From positions 1 through 28,373 of the forward strand of contig CAJTZY010000018.1 of assembly GCA_910584085.1 (NCBI GenBank): DNA of 28,373 bases, in the 5' to 3' direction. The stretch comes from an uncultured Bacilli bacterium. Its GTDB lineage: Bacteria; Bacillota_I; Bacilli_A; RF39; UBA660. The translations under genes were made by a program, and so were the position numbers. Positions 17,124-23,639 of this stretch are shown piece after piece. The notes under the pieces are model-generated. The model searched no databases and was not told the DNA's origin. It was given only the letters and a program-made list of their open reading frames with translations. How positions within the stretch are numbered: position 1 is the stretch's first letter; each line of letters begins with the position of its first letter.

Positions 17124-17157
17124 ATGAATTAATCCTTTCTATAATTTTAAGAATCAT
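17068..17157 (-). CDS. Candidate 29-residue ORF with an unusually strong ribosome site
   Basis: ATG at 17157 is preceded on the minus strand by GGGAAGAGGTGATTTCT; the GAGGTGAT part is an extended match to the 16S rRNA 3' end, at good spacing. The peptide (MILKIIERINSFGISS, then a Tyr/Ile-rich tail) is not recognisable. A well-placed leftward promoter lies about 80 bases upstream. The strong start signal is the reason for listing it; the product itself is uncertain. Confidence 0.35.
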   Translation of the reverse strand: MILKIIERINSFGISSYICNYSIIHYLNP

Positions 17158-17233
17158 AGAAATCACCTCTTCCCTAACATCTAAATGTGTAGTAAGAGTA
17201 AAACACCAACTAATCAAATTATATCTCAATTTA

Positions 17234-17262
17234 ATTATATACTATTTGTATAGGTCAATCAA
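17234..17262 (-). promoter_or_regulatory. Leftward promoter facing the one at 16899
   Basis: On the minus strand: TTGATT (17262-17257), a 17-base spacer and TATAAT (17239-17234). It would transcribe the tiny frames at 17157 and 17123 and run into the opposing transcript. Confidence 0.6.
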
Positions 17263-17439
17263 GCAAATTTCAATTATTTTTAAAAATTATTAGTTTGTCA
17301 AATAATAATTATGTAAATATATATTTAATCGAATTAAAAATATATATTTTTTTTGCTTTTATTAATTAATATTAAATTAAAATATAAAAAATAGTATAAA
17401 TTTATAAATTTTGTTCACACTTAAAATGAGGTGAATAAA

Positions 17440-18066
17440 ATGAAAAGACAGTTAAAAAAGTCAGTTGTTTATGGATTGTATGCTACTTCGTTTACACTAC
17501 TAGTAGGAGGTATAGCAGTTCTTGGATTTGCTACTAAAAAGGCAAGTGAGCCAGAGTATGAATATGTCTCAAAGGGAATACTTGATTATGAGGAAAAGGT
17601 ACCTGTAGTTACAACAGGTAATACCATTTTAAGACCATATAATGATTCTAACATAACACTTGTAAAAAGTTATTACGATTATAAAGCAGAAGCAGAATCG
17701 CAAGAAAAATCATTAATTTTTTATGAGGGAACATATATGCAAAGTAGTGGCTCAGCTTACTCAAAGGGAGAGGCATTTGATGTAGTCTCAATTTTGGATG
17801 GAATTGTAACTGATGTTAAAGAGGATACTACACTTGGTAATGTAATAACAATTGATCATAAAAATGGAATAACAAGTGTTTATCAAAGCGTAACTGATAT
17901 AGTGGTAAAATCTGGGGATAGTGTAGTTGGTGGTCAAGTAATTGCAAGAAGTTCTACATCTAATATATCAACTGAATTAAATAATCATCTATACTTTGAA
18001 TTAATAATAAATGGAATATGTGTTAATCCTGAGGTCTATTATGATAAATCAGTTAATGAAATATAG
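17440..18066 (+). CDS. spoIIQ: SpoIIQ-like forespore membrane protein with a degenerate LytM domain
   Basis: SpoIIQ sits in the forespore membrane and binds mother-cell SpoIIIAH to hold the two membranes together during engulfment. The 208-residue protein has one membrane helix (about residues 10-30), an extracytoplasmic linker, and a C-terminal M23-like fold (KGEAFDVVSILDGIVTDV ... GDSVVGGQVIARS). The zinc site is broken: the first histidine of HxGxD is missing, YGH is replaced by VYQSV, and HLHFE reads HLYFE (H183, Y185). It should thus be structural, as in B. subtilis. The start at 17440 follows GAGGTGA; a GTG at 17431 lies within the ribosome site. Its position between spoIID and spoIIID matches a SpoIIQ assignment. 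Confidence 0.85.
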   Translation: MKRQLKKSVVYGLYATSFTLLVGGIAVLGFATKKASEPEYEYVSKGILDYEEKVPVVTTGNTILRPYNDSNITLVKSYYDYKAEAESQEKSLIFYEGTYMQSSGSAYSKGEAFDVVSILDGIVTDVKEDTTLGNVITIDHKNGITSVYQSVTDIVVKSGDSVVGGQVIARSSTSNISTELNNHLYFELIINGICVNPEVYYDKSVNEI

Positions 18067-18081
18067 GGCTTAGCCCTTTTT
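18065..18081 (+). terminator. Short terminator after spoIIQ
   Basis: AGGG and CCCT arms (18065-18068/18074-18077), with a possible extension into AGGGCT/AGCCCT, followed by five T (18077-18081). The stem is short but GC-rich for this genome and starts at the stop codon. Confidence 0.5.
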
Positions 18082-18129
18082 ATGTATAAACTAACTTTTA
18101 ATATATATAATTAATTAGAGGGGTGTTAC

Positions 18130-18381
18130 ATGAATTCATTGATAGTAAAAAGAGTAATAGATGAAGCAAATTATATGTTAGATACAAAAAAAACTATAAG
18201 AGAAATCGCACAAATATTTAATGTTTCAAAGAGTACTGTACATAAAGATTTACATGAGAGATTAGTTGATATAGATTTTAATCTTTCTAAGGAAATAGAT
18301 AGTATTTTAAAGTATCATATTGATATAAGGCACATAAGGGGTGGAGAATCTACTAAAAAAAAGTATAAAAAATTGATTTAA
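18130..18381 (+). CDS. spoIIID: Sporulation transcription factor SpoIIID
   Basis: SpoIIID is a small mother-cell DNA-binding protein that activates or represses many sigma-E genes and helps the switch to sigma-K. The 83-residue product matches the family: VIDEANYMLDTKKTIREIAQ, then the helix-turn-helix FNVSKSTVHKDLHERL (about residues 22-45), and a basic C-terminal tail (STKKKYKKL) that contributes to DNA binding. GAGGGGTG provides the ribosome site for ATG 18130. It lies immediately upstream of mbl, exactly as in B. subtilis. Confidence 0.95.
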   Translation: MNSLIVKRVIDEANYMLDTKKTIREIAQIFNVSKSTVHKDLHERLVDIDFNLSKEIDSILKYHIDIRHIRGGESTKKKYKKLI

Positions 18382-18403
18382 GGTAAGTAAATAAAGTAAT
18401 TTA

Positions 18404-18412
18404 TGGTATAAT
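18404..18412 (+). promoter_or_regulatory. Extended -10 promoter of mbl
   Basis: TGGTATAAT (18404-18412) is a perfect extended -10, 22 bases before the mbl start. The corresponding -35 (TAAGTA) is poor, which an extended -10 can compensate. It would give mbl vegetative expression independent of spoIIID. Confidence 0.55.
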
Positions 18413-18434
18413 AATTATAGTGGAGGATGATATT

Positions 18435-19427
18435 ATGTTTGCAAAAGATATAGGAATAGATTTAGGAACAGCTAATGTATTAATATATATCAAAGGCCAA
18501 GGAATTGTACTTAATGAACCAAGTATTGTAGCTATTGATTCTGATACTAAAAAATTGCTTGCAGTAGGTAAACAAGCAAGAGAAATGTTAGGAAGAACAC
18601 CAGGAAAGGTTCTTGCTATAAGACCCATGAAGGATGGGGTTATTGCTGATTTTGAAATAACAGAAATGATGCTAAATAGTTTTATTAGAAAGGTAAATGG
18701 GAAAAGTTTTTTATCTAGACCACGTATATTAATTTGTTGTCCATCAAATATAACTCAAGTTGAAAAGAATGCTATAAAGGAGGCAGCAGAAAGAACAGGG
18801 GCTAGAAAGGTATATTTAGAAGAAGAACCTAAAGTTGCTGCTATAGGTGCTGGACTCGATATATCTAAACCTAGTGGAAATATGGTAATAGATATTGGTG
18901 GTGGGACTACTGATATTGCTATATTATCACTTGGAGATATAGTCACTAGTGAATCAATTAAAATAGCTGGCAATACTTTTGATACCGATATTATTAAATA
19001 TATAAAAGATAAATATAAATTACTTATTGGTGATAGAACTGCGGAGGATATAAAACTTGAAATAGGTTCTGTTTATCCAGAAGGTAAAAATGAAAAAATG
19101 GATGTTAAGGGTAGAGATTTAGTTACTGGCCTTCCACATACAATTACAGTGTCTAGTGAAGAGGTAGAAGAAGCACTAAGAGAAAGTGTATATACAATAG
19201 TGCACTCTGCTAAAAATGTATTAGAACAAACCCCACCAGAACTTGCAGCTGATATTATTGATAAAGGTGTTATTATAACTGGGGGAGGGGCCTTAATACA
19301 TGGATTTGATGAACTACTTTCCCATGAATTAAAGGTACCAGTATTTGTTGCAGAAACTCCACTTACTTGTGTAGTTGAAGGAACGGGAATACTTTTAGAC
19401 AATATACATTTGTTAGAAAATAAATAA
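18435..19427 (+). CDS. mbl: Rod-shape actin-like protein Mbl (MreB family)
   Basis: Mbl polymerises along the membrane and guides the elongasome that inserts new wall along the cell side. The 330-residue protein begins MFAKDIGIDLGTANVLIYIK, close to the B. subtilis Mbl start. It keeps the actin-fold ATP motifs: phosphate-1 DLGTANV, phosphate-2 DIGGGTTDIA, and ITGGGALIHG near the C-terminus; EEEPKVAAIGAG is also typical. The ATG at 18435 follows TGGAGGATGA; an in-frame GTG at 18420 lies in the ribosome site and is rejected. Together with two FemAB proteins and a flippase it points to a rod-shaped cell with active wall synthesis. Confidence 0.96.
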   Translation: MFAKDIGIDLGTANVLIYIKGQGIVLNEPSIVAIDSDTKKLLAVGKQAREMLGRTPGKVLAIRPMKDGVIADFEITEMMLNSFIRKVNGKSFLSRPRILICCPSNITQVEKNAIKEAAERTGARKVYLEEEPKVAAIGAGLDISKPSGNMVIDIGGGTTDIAILSLGDIVTSESIKIAGNTFDTDIIKYIKDKYKLLIGDRTAEDIKLEIGSVYPEGKNEKMDVKGRDLVTGLPHTITVSSEEVEEALRESVYTIVHSAKNVLEQTPPELAADIIDKGVIITGGGALIHGFDELLSHELKVPVFVAETPLTCVVEGTGILLDNIHLLENK

Positions 19428-19430
19428 AAA

Positions 19431-19458
19431 AGATATCGTTATTGATATCTATTTTTTT
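19431..19458. terminator. Bidirectional terminator between mbl and a leftward membrane gene
   Basis: AGATATC and GATATCT arms (19431-19437/19444-19450) have an A-run on the left and a T-run on the right, so they work for both strands. The leftward gene's stop (19449-19451) is inside the right arm. Confidence 0.75.
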
Positions 19459-19853
19459 AGTTTACTATTAATCTCAGTTGTATTCTTACAAATTTTAATA
19501 ATTAATATTGATAATTCATATGTGATTCTAAGAATAAGATTTCCTGCTATTAGTGTAGAAAAGAAAACACCAATATTTGAACCTATGAATCCAAATGAGT
19601 ATAAAGTTATAAATATTGCTAGAATTAAGTAAGAAATTTTTAAAATATCTTCAATTACTAACATTTTGAAATTTAAAAAATCATGTAATTTAGCTAAGAA
19701 TCCACTTAACTTATTATTGTTTTTTAAAAATACAAAGTAAACTGTTATACCTCCTGCTATTGCTACTACTATTGAAATTATAGTCCATACTAGAAACCCA
19801 TTAACTGAATTTGTAGTAGTTGTAGTAACAGTATTCCAATCATTTCCAAACAT
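19449..19853 (-). CDS. Unknown four-helix membrane protein
   Basis: The 134-residue protein is unrecognised. It has a Thr-rich start (NTVTTTTTNSVNG) and about four hydrophobic helices: LVWTIISIVVAIAGGITVYF, a second around ISYLILAIFITLYSFGF, a third around GVFFSTLIAGNLIL, and a fourth around ITYELSILIIKI. A basic loop (KNNNKLSGFLAKLHDFLNFK) lies between the first two. No enzyme motif is visible. AAAGGAGGAGCGAAAGTTT gives a strong ribosome site. It lies downstream of the cotJ operon in the same direction, but a strong terminator separates them. Its own promoter may use TATAAT at about 19884-19879 on the minus strand, with a poor -35. Sporulation expression is possible but not shown. Confidence 0.7.
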   Translation of the reverse strand: MFGNDWNTVTTTTTNSVNGFLVWTIISIVVAIAGGITVYFVFLKNNNKLSGFLAKLHDFLNFKMLVIEDILKISYLILAIFITLYSFGFIGSNIGVFFSTLIAGNLILRITYELSILIIKICKNTTEINSKLKK

Positions 19854-19899
19854 AAACTTTCGCTCCTCCTTTGTTTGATTATATCATTAAAGCTAAAAA

Positions 19900-19934
19900 A
19901 AATAAATACTTAGTTGTATTTTAAGTATTTATTT
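19900..19934. terminator. Terminator at the end of the cotJ operon
   Basis: A 13-bp stem (19900-19912/19922-19934) with loop GTTGTATTT is flanked by an A-run on the left and a T-run on the right. For the leftward cotJ transcript the A-run gives the U-tail; it would also block rightward RNA. Confidence 0.75.
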
Positions 19935-19953
19935 TTTTAGTAAATTTTAAAAA

Positions 19954-20523
19954 TTATACATTTTTTTGATTGAATTTTTTTAGATAATAATCTCTAAGTT
20001 CTTTAAATCTTTCAAAGTGAACAACTTCTCTTTGTCTTAAAAATGATAATGGAGCAAGTAAATCAGGATCATTTGTCATATCCATCAAGTGTTCATAAAC
20101 TGCTCTTGCTTTTTGTTCAGCAGCCATATCTTCTGTTAAGTCAGCATTCCAGTCTCCTGTAGTTGCGAAATAAGCAGAAGTGAATGGTACTCCGTTAGCG
20201 TCTGTTGGGAATATTGCATGGTCATGACCTACATATTGAGCAGTTAGACCACTGGCCATTAGCTCCTCCACACTTGCACCTTTCATAAGCTGAACAACCA
20301 TTGTTGCTATCATTTCAACATGGGCAAGCTCTTCTGTTCCTATATCGTTTAATAGGGCATAGCCTTTTTCATCGGGCATAGTGTATCTTTGATTTAAATA
20401 TCTTAAAGAAGCTGCAAACTCGCCATTGGGACCTCCATATTGCTCAAGTAGGGCTTTGGCCATTTTCAAATCTTTATTTTTGATATTTATAGGATATTCT
20501 AATTTTTTTTCATATTTCCACAT
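19954..20523 (-). CDS. cotJC: Spore coat protein CotJC, manganese-catalase family
   Basis: CotJC is a spore-coat component with the fold of dimanganese catalases, which break down hydrogen peroxide. The 189-residue length equals B. subtilis CotJC. Metal ligands are all visible at family spacing: E35 (GEFAASLRYL), E65 and H68 (EELAH), E136 (AAEQKAR) and H169 (REVVHFERF), so catalysis is plausible. Further family segments are LLNDIGTEELAHVEMIATM and HDHAIFPTDANGVPF. AGGAGGATAAT precedes the ATG and overlaps the stop of the upstream CotJAB gene, so the two are translated together. Confidence 0.95.
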   Translation of the reverse strand: MWKYEKKLEYPINIKNKDLKMAKALLEQYGGPNGEFAASLRYLNQRYTMPDEKGYALLNDIGTEELAHVEMIATMVVQLMKGASVEELMASGLTAQYVGHDHAIFPTDANGVPFTSAYFATTGDWNADLTEDMAAEQKARAVYEHLMDMTNDPDLLAPLSFLRQREVVHFERFKELRDYYLKKFNQKNV

Positions 20524-20532
20524 ATTATCCTC

Positions 20533-21018
20533 CTAATTATCCCAAGGCCATGGCATATCATCCCAAGCCCATGGATATGAATTTAAACTGTCACTATTTA
20601 AAGTAATAGGACCATATTTATCTTCATATTCGTTCATTAAACTTTCTTTTTCTTTTCTGTATTGATTAAATAAATTAATCGCATTTCTATCATTTGGATA
20701 AATATCTAAATAAAGATTTAAATCGACCATAGAAAATCCTAGGGCATCTATGTAAGTTAAAAGTTCTGCTTGCTCATTCATAGGTTTAATATCATATGGT
20801 ACTTTTAATTTATATGGGTCATATAAATTTTTAAATAAATTTCCTCTAATAAAGGCATTGTATGGGTCATATAAATTTTGATTTTTCTCAACTGCGGGTA
20901 TGTTTTGTTCATATGCTTTCGCATATATATCATTATTCATATTATCATACATTTTATTGCTAGGCATATTTGATTTATTATACATATTTGTATAATTATA
21001 ATTAGGGTAGTTATTCAT
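20533..21018 (-). CDS. Fused CotJA-CotJB spore coat protein
   Basis: The 161-residue protein joins two normally separate coat proteins. Residues 1-48 are an Asn/Tyr/Met-rich low-complexity tail (NNYPNYNYTNMYNKSNM). Residues 50-73 resemble the CotJA core (YDPYNAFIRGNLFKNLYDPY). From ~80 on it is CotJB: AELLTYIDALGFSMVDLNLY, a helical KEKESLMNEYEDKYGPIT, and the Trp/Pro/Asp-rich end PWAWDDMPWPWDN. In B. subtilis cotJA and cotJB are adjacent genes of about 80 residues each in the sigma-E cotJABC operon. GAGGAGG precedes the ATG. Mother-cell sigma-E control is expected; upstream (leftward) TATACACT and CATAATAT resemble -10 parts of sigma-E promoters but I could not fix a full promoter. Confidence 0.85.
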   Translation of the reverse strand: MNNYPNYNYTNMYNKSNMPSNKMYDNMNNDIYAKAYEQNIPAVEKNQNLYDPYNAFIRGNLFKNLYDPYKLKVPYDIKPMNEQAELLTYIDALGFSMVDLNLYLDIYPNDRNAINLFNQYRKEKESLMNEYEDKYGPITLNSDSLNSYPWAWDDMPWPWDN

Positions 21019-21100
21019 GATTTCCTCCTCACAATATATTATGAATTTATTATATTAGTGTATAGGTTTATGTCTAATTAGAAAAAAATAACAAAAAGTA

Positions 21101-21129
21101 TAGACAAAATGAGGAGAATTTGCTAAAAT
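21101..21129 (+). promoter_or_regulatory. Promoter of tRNA-His
   Basis: TAGACA (21101-21106), a 17-base spacer, and TGCTAAAAT (21121-21129), an extended -10, end 29 bases before the tRNA. The rest of the 21019-21158 gap holds the leftward cotJ leader. Confidence 0.65.
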
Positions 21130-21158
21130 AGTTTTCGTAAGTTTTACTTACATCAAGT

Positions 21159-21235
21159 GGCGAGTATGGTGAAGGGGTTAACACGGTGGATTGTGGTTCC
21201 ATTATGCTAGGGTTCGAATCCCTATACTCGCCCCA
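21159..21235 (+). tRNA. tRNA-His (anticodon GTG)
   Basis: The complete cloverleaf can be drawn: G-1 at 21159 opposite C73 at 21232, a histidine identity pair; acceptor stem 21160-21166/21225-21231; D stem 21169-21171/21182-21184; anticodon stem 21186-21190/21198-21202 with GTG at 21193-21195; and T stem 21208-21212/21220-21224 with loop TTCGAAT. CCA is encoded at 21233-21235. All stems pair, allowing one G-U. It marks the border between the core gene order on the left and accessory genes on the right. Confidence 0.97.
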
Positions 21236-21273
21236 TATTGAGTTTTACGCACACCTTTGTGCGAGAATCTAGT

Positions 21274-21308
21274 AAAAGTTCGTAATACTTGATATTATGG
21301 ACTTTTTT
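21274..21308 (+). terminator. Terminator of the tRNA-His transcript
   Basis: A 14-bp stem 21274-21287/21293-21306 with loop CTTGA and two G-U pairs in rightward RNA, followed by a T-run and CTTTT. A separate small hairpin, CGCACA-CCTT-TGTGCG (21248-21263), lies between tRNA and terminator. Confidence 0.8.
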
Positions 21309-21335
21309 CTTTTACAAAGGTGGTGAGTATATAAA

Positions 21336-21629
21336 ATGAATGTGTCCATAGAGATTTTAGAATTTCCTTTGTATATAAAAAATAAGATATTAAGAATTAA
21401 AAATATTACCAAACTAAACATAGAATATATTGCAGGAAAGAATATTGTCTTTAATCACTCTAATTTAGGATTAAATGAACCACATAAAATTATCATTAGT
21501 AATAATACTCAGGGTATAGTTTTACTTTGTTATGATGATGATTCAAATCTATATAATGAAGATTTATCAGATACTATTACGATAACGGAATTAGCTAGTA
21601 TAGTGGAATACTTATTAAAAGAAAATTAA
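21336..21629 (+). CDS. Unknown small protein (97 residues)
   Basis: I do not recognise this protein. It is soluble, acidic and Ile/Asn-rich, with several predicted strands (VSIEILEFPLYIKNKI, HKIIISNNTQGIVLLCYDD) and a C-terminal helix (ITITELASIVEYLLKEN). No signal peptide, membrane helix or cysteine motif is seen. AAGGTGGTGAG provides a good ribosome site for the ATG. It lies between the tRNA-His terminator and the recombinase promoter, so it may belong to the island or to the core edge. No clear promoter of its own is visible. Confidence 0.6.
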   Translation: MNVSIEILEFPLYIKNKILRIKNITKLNIEYIAGKNIVFNHSNLGLNEPHKIIISNNTQGIVLLCYDDDSNLYNEDLSDTITITELASIVEYLLKEN

Positions 21630-21700
21630 AAAAATTTTAAATTCATTTTTTCCTTTATTTATAGGGGTTAAACAGCTATTTTTAGGTATAATTTTCAAAT

Positions 21701-21718
21701 CATGTCCGTTGCATGTCC
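21701..21718. repeat. Direct repeat CATGTCC x2 at one helical turn, over the recombinase -35
   Basis: CATGTCC occurs at 21701-21707 and 21712-21718, an 11-base period. The second copy overlaps the -35 hexamer (21709-21714), as expected for a regulator site. Confidence 0.5.
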
Positions 21719-21737
21719 TAAAAAAATGTGGTATTAT
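21709..21737 (+). promoter_or_regulatory. Promoter of the serine recombinase gene
   Basis: TTGCAT (21709-21714), a 17-base spacer and TATTAT (21732-21737). The start point would be near 21744, leaving a leader of about 110 bases before the gene. Confidence 0.65.
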
Positions 21738-21740
21738 GGT

Positions 21741-21771
21741 AATATACGAAAATTCTAGATAATCGTATATT
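21741..21771. repeat. Inverted repeat at the recombinase transcription start
   Basis: AATATACGA (21741-21749) and TCGTATATT (21763-21771) are perfect 9-base inverted arms with 13 bases between. The dyad covers the expected start point, so it could be an operator, a leader hairpin, or part of an attachment site. Confidence 0.5.
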
Positions 21772-21794
21772 TGAATTATTTTGAAGTTCTTAAT

Positions 21795-21821
21795 ACAAGG
21801 GAAATTCTTCCTTGTTTTTTT
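21795..21821 (+). terminator. Terminator inside the recombinase leader
   Basis: ACAAGGGA (21795-21802) pairs with TTCCTTGT (21808-21815), with one G-U, and is followed by seven T (21815-21821). It lies downstream of the promoter but 35 bases upstream of the recombinase start, which suggests attenuation or a short leader RNA. Confidence 0.65.
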
Positions 21822-21855
21822 GTCGTTAAAAATTATAGAAAAGGAGAGAAAAAAT

Positions 21856-23588
21856 ATGGATGACAAAAAATTTGTAGTAGGACTTTACCCTAGAGTTTCA
21901 ACAGAAGATCAATTTAGGAATGGGCATAGTTTAGATGAACAAAAAGAAAGAATGTTGAAACTATGTGATTACAAGAATTATGAAGTGTATAAGGTGTATG
22001 AGGATGCAGGAATAAGTGCTAAAAATATGAAACGACCTGCTTTTCAAGAAATGATTCAAGATATTAAAGATGGAAAGATAAACAAAATAATTGTTTATAA
22101 GCTAGATAGACTTACTCGTTCTATCAAAGATTTAGAAGAGATATGTACATTTTTAGAAGAAAATAATTGTAGTTTAGAAAGTATGTGTGAAGATATTAAT
22201 ACTTCGACTGCTAATGGTAAGTTTTTTATTAGAATGCTTACTATTCTTGCTCAACTAGAAATCGAAAGAACAAGTGAGAGAACCAAATTTGGTATGGTAG
22301 GTGCTGTGAAAAAAGGTCATTTTGTAGGACGATCACCTATTGGATATGATAAAGTTGATAAAAAATTAGTAATTAATGATATTGAAAGTGAAGTTATTAG
22401 AAGAATTTTTGATTTATATATAAAAGGTATTGCAGCTAATGCTATTACTAAATTATTAAATGAAGAAAAAGCATTAAATAGAAAATGGATTCCTACTCTA
22501 GTTGATAGAATATTATCCAATGAAATTTATATTGGTAATTATGTTCATAGAAAAACTGTTAGTGATGAAGAATCACAAAAATTTATTGGAGTTGCTCCAG
22601 CAATTATTGAAGAAGAAGTATTTAATATTGCTCAAATACAAAAACAAAAGAATCTTAAAAACTATAAAAGAAAGCAAACTTATATTTTTATGCAAAGTAT
22701 TAAATGTCCTAAATGCGGTACTATCATGGGAGGTTGTTCTAGTAAAAGTCATACAGGTGAAAAACATTGTTATTATCAATGTGCTAATTGTAAAACAAGA
22801 GTTAGTGAAAAGAAAATTGAAAAACAAATGATAAATTTTTTAGATGACATGCTAGATTTCTTTTTATTAATTGATAATACTTATAAACCTTATTTGTATC
22901 AAGATACTGAAAAAGAATTAAAGAAATATAATAAAATAATTGATGAATTAAATACAAAAGAAAAGAGAATTAAGAATGCTTTTGTAGATGGAATTGTTGA
23001 AGAAATAGAATTAAAAGATGAATTAGATTTTATTAAGAATCAAAGGAAAATAACTGAAGAAAAAATTAAAGATTTAACCATAAAAGAAAGTACAGAGGAT
23101 CATAAAAATGAAATGAGATTAATTTATAATTTAAAACAATTAGAACAAATAATAAATCATATTATGTTAGAAAAAATCATTTATGGGATAAATTATCTAA
23201 AGAACAAAAACAAGAATTAGTATTTAAATATATTGATAATATTAGTATTAAAGTTGATAAAAAGAAAAATGTATCTATTAAGAAGATTAATATTAATAAA
23301 AAAGAAATCAATAATATTGGCTATTTATTTAGGAAAAATTGTTTTGATTTAGTAGTTAATTCTAATGATAAAAGTTTAGTACTTTCTAATTATAATTCAA
23401 AAGATGATATGGATAATTATATTAAATCATTAAGTGAATTTTATAAAATTATACAAAACAATTTAAATATTGATTCTATTAATTTAGAAGAATTAGGTCA
23501 AAAGAATAGTCTATTCCAAATAATTCCTAACAAAAAAGAATCAAGATTTGATAAGGAAAGTTTAACATTACTGTCAATAAATGTCTAA
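21856..23588 (+). pseudogene. Large serine recombinase with a -1 frameshift near its C-terminus
   Basis: The N-terminal resolvase domain begins FVVGLYPRVSTEDQ with catalytic Ser15, continues with YEDAGISAKNMKRPAF and VYKLDRLTRS, and ends near ILAQLEIERTSERTKFGM. A recombinase domain follows (IGYDKVDKKLV, then WIPTLVDRILSNEIYIGNYV), with a zinc ribbon C284/C287/C309/C312 and a coiled coil (~350-430). The first frame stops at 23220. The -1 frame is open from before 23178 to a TAA at 23586-23588 and reads HLWDKLSKEQKQELVFKYID, the expected C-terminal continuation. The switch falls at a six-A run (23171-23176); seven A would restore about 577 residues. It may be a mutation, an assembly error or A-run slippage. 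AAGGAGAG gives the ATG at 21856; the frame upstream to 21781 runs through the leader terminator and is not used. Such enzymes integrate or excise mobile elements. Confidence 0.85.
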
Positions 23589-23639
23589 AATATGGTAAAA
23601 TTATATTAGATGTAAAACTGATTAATGAAAGGAGAACTT

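Larger units (their letters stand above)
16902..17249. repeat. Imperfect inverted repeats flanking the spoIID-spoIIQ intergenic unit
   Basis: ACAAATAGTATAT at 16902-16914 recurs exactly, inverted, at 17249-17237. Inside it, a second similar block occurs on both arms: TGAGATACATTTGATT from 16961 rightward, and TGAGATATAATTTGATT reading leftward from about 17228, each followed by a GTTTT-CTCTT-like stretch. The left arm has about 38 extra bases between the two blocks. Confidence 0.6.
16883..17439. other. Intergenic region of 557 bases with convergent promoters, inverted repeats and tiny ORFs
   Basis: No conventional gene lies between spoIID and spoIIQ. The stretch holds a rightward promoter (16899-16927), a leftward promoter (17234-17262), flanking inverted repeats, two tiny leftward reading frames and two hairpins. 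One hairpin is a perfect 10-bp stem 17055-17064/17069-17078 containing the stops of the tiny frames. The other (17015-17028/17034-17047) is fully paired only in leftward RNA, where its one imperfect position is G-U. From about 17270 to 17420 the DNA is nearly all A and T. I could not identify a convincing sporulation-sigma promoter for spoIIQ. Confidence 0.6.

Noticed and set aside
19073..19402. 109-codon minus-strand ORF inside mbl
   Set aside because: Antisense shadow of a highly conserved gene, Ser/Thr-rich as expected for a complement of this codon usage.
21781..21855. Extension of the recombinase frame upstream of the ATG
   Set aside because: It would run through an intrinsic terminator, has no ribosome site, and the ATG at 21856 has AAGGAGAG and the expected family start.
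22502..22831. 109-codon ORF on the plus strand inside the recombinase gene
   Set aside because: It is an out-of-phase shadow of the zinc-ribbon region; the recombinase reading is clearly the coding one.
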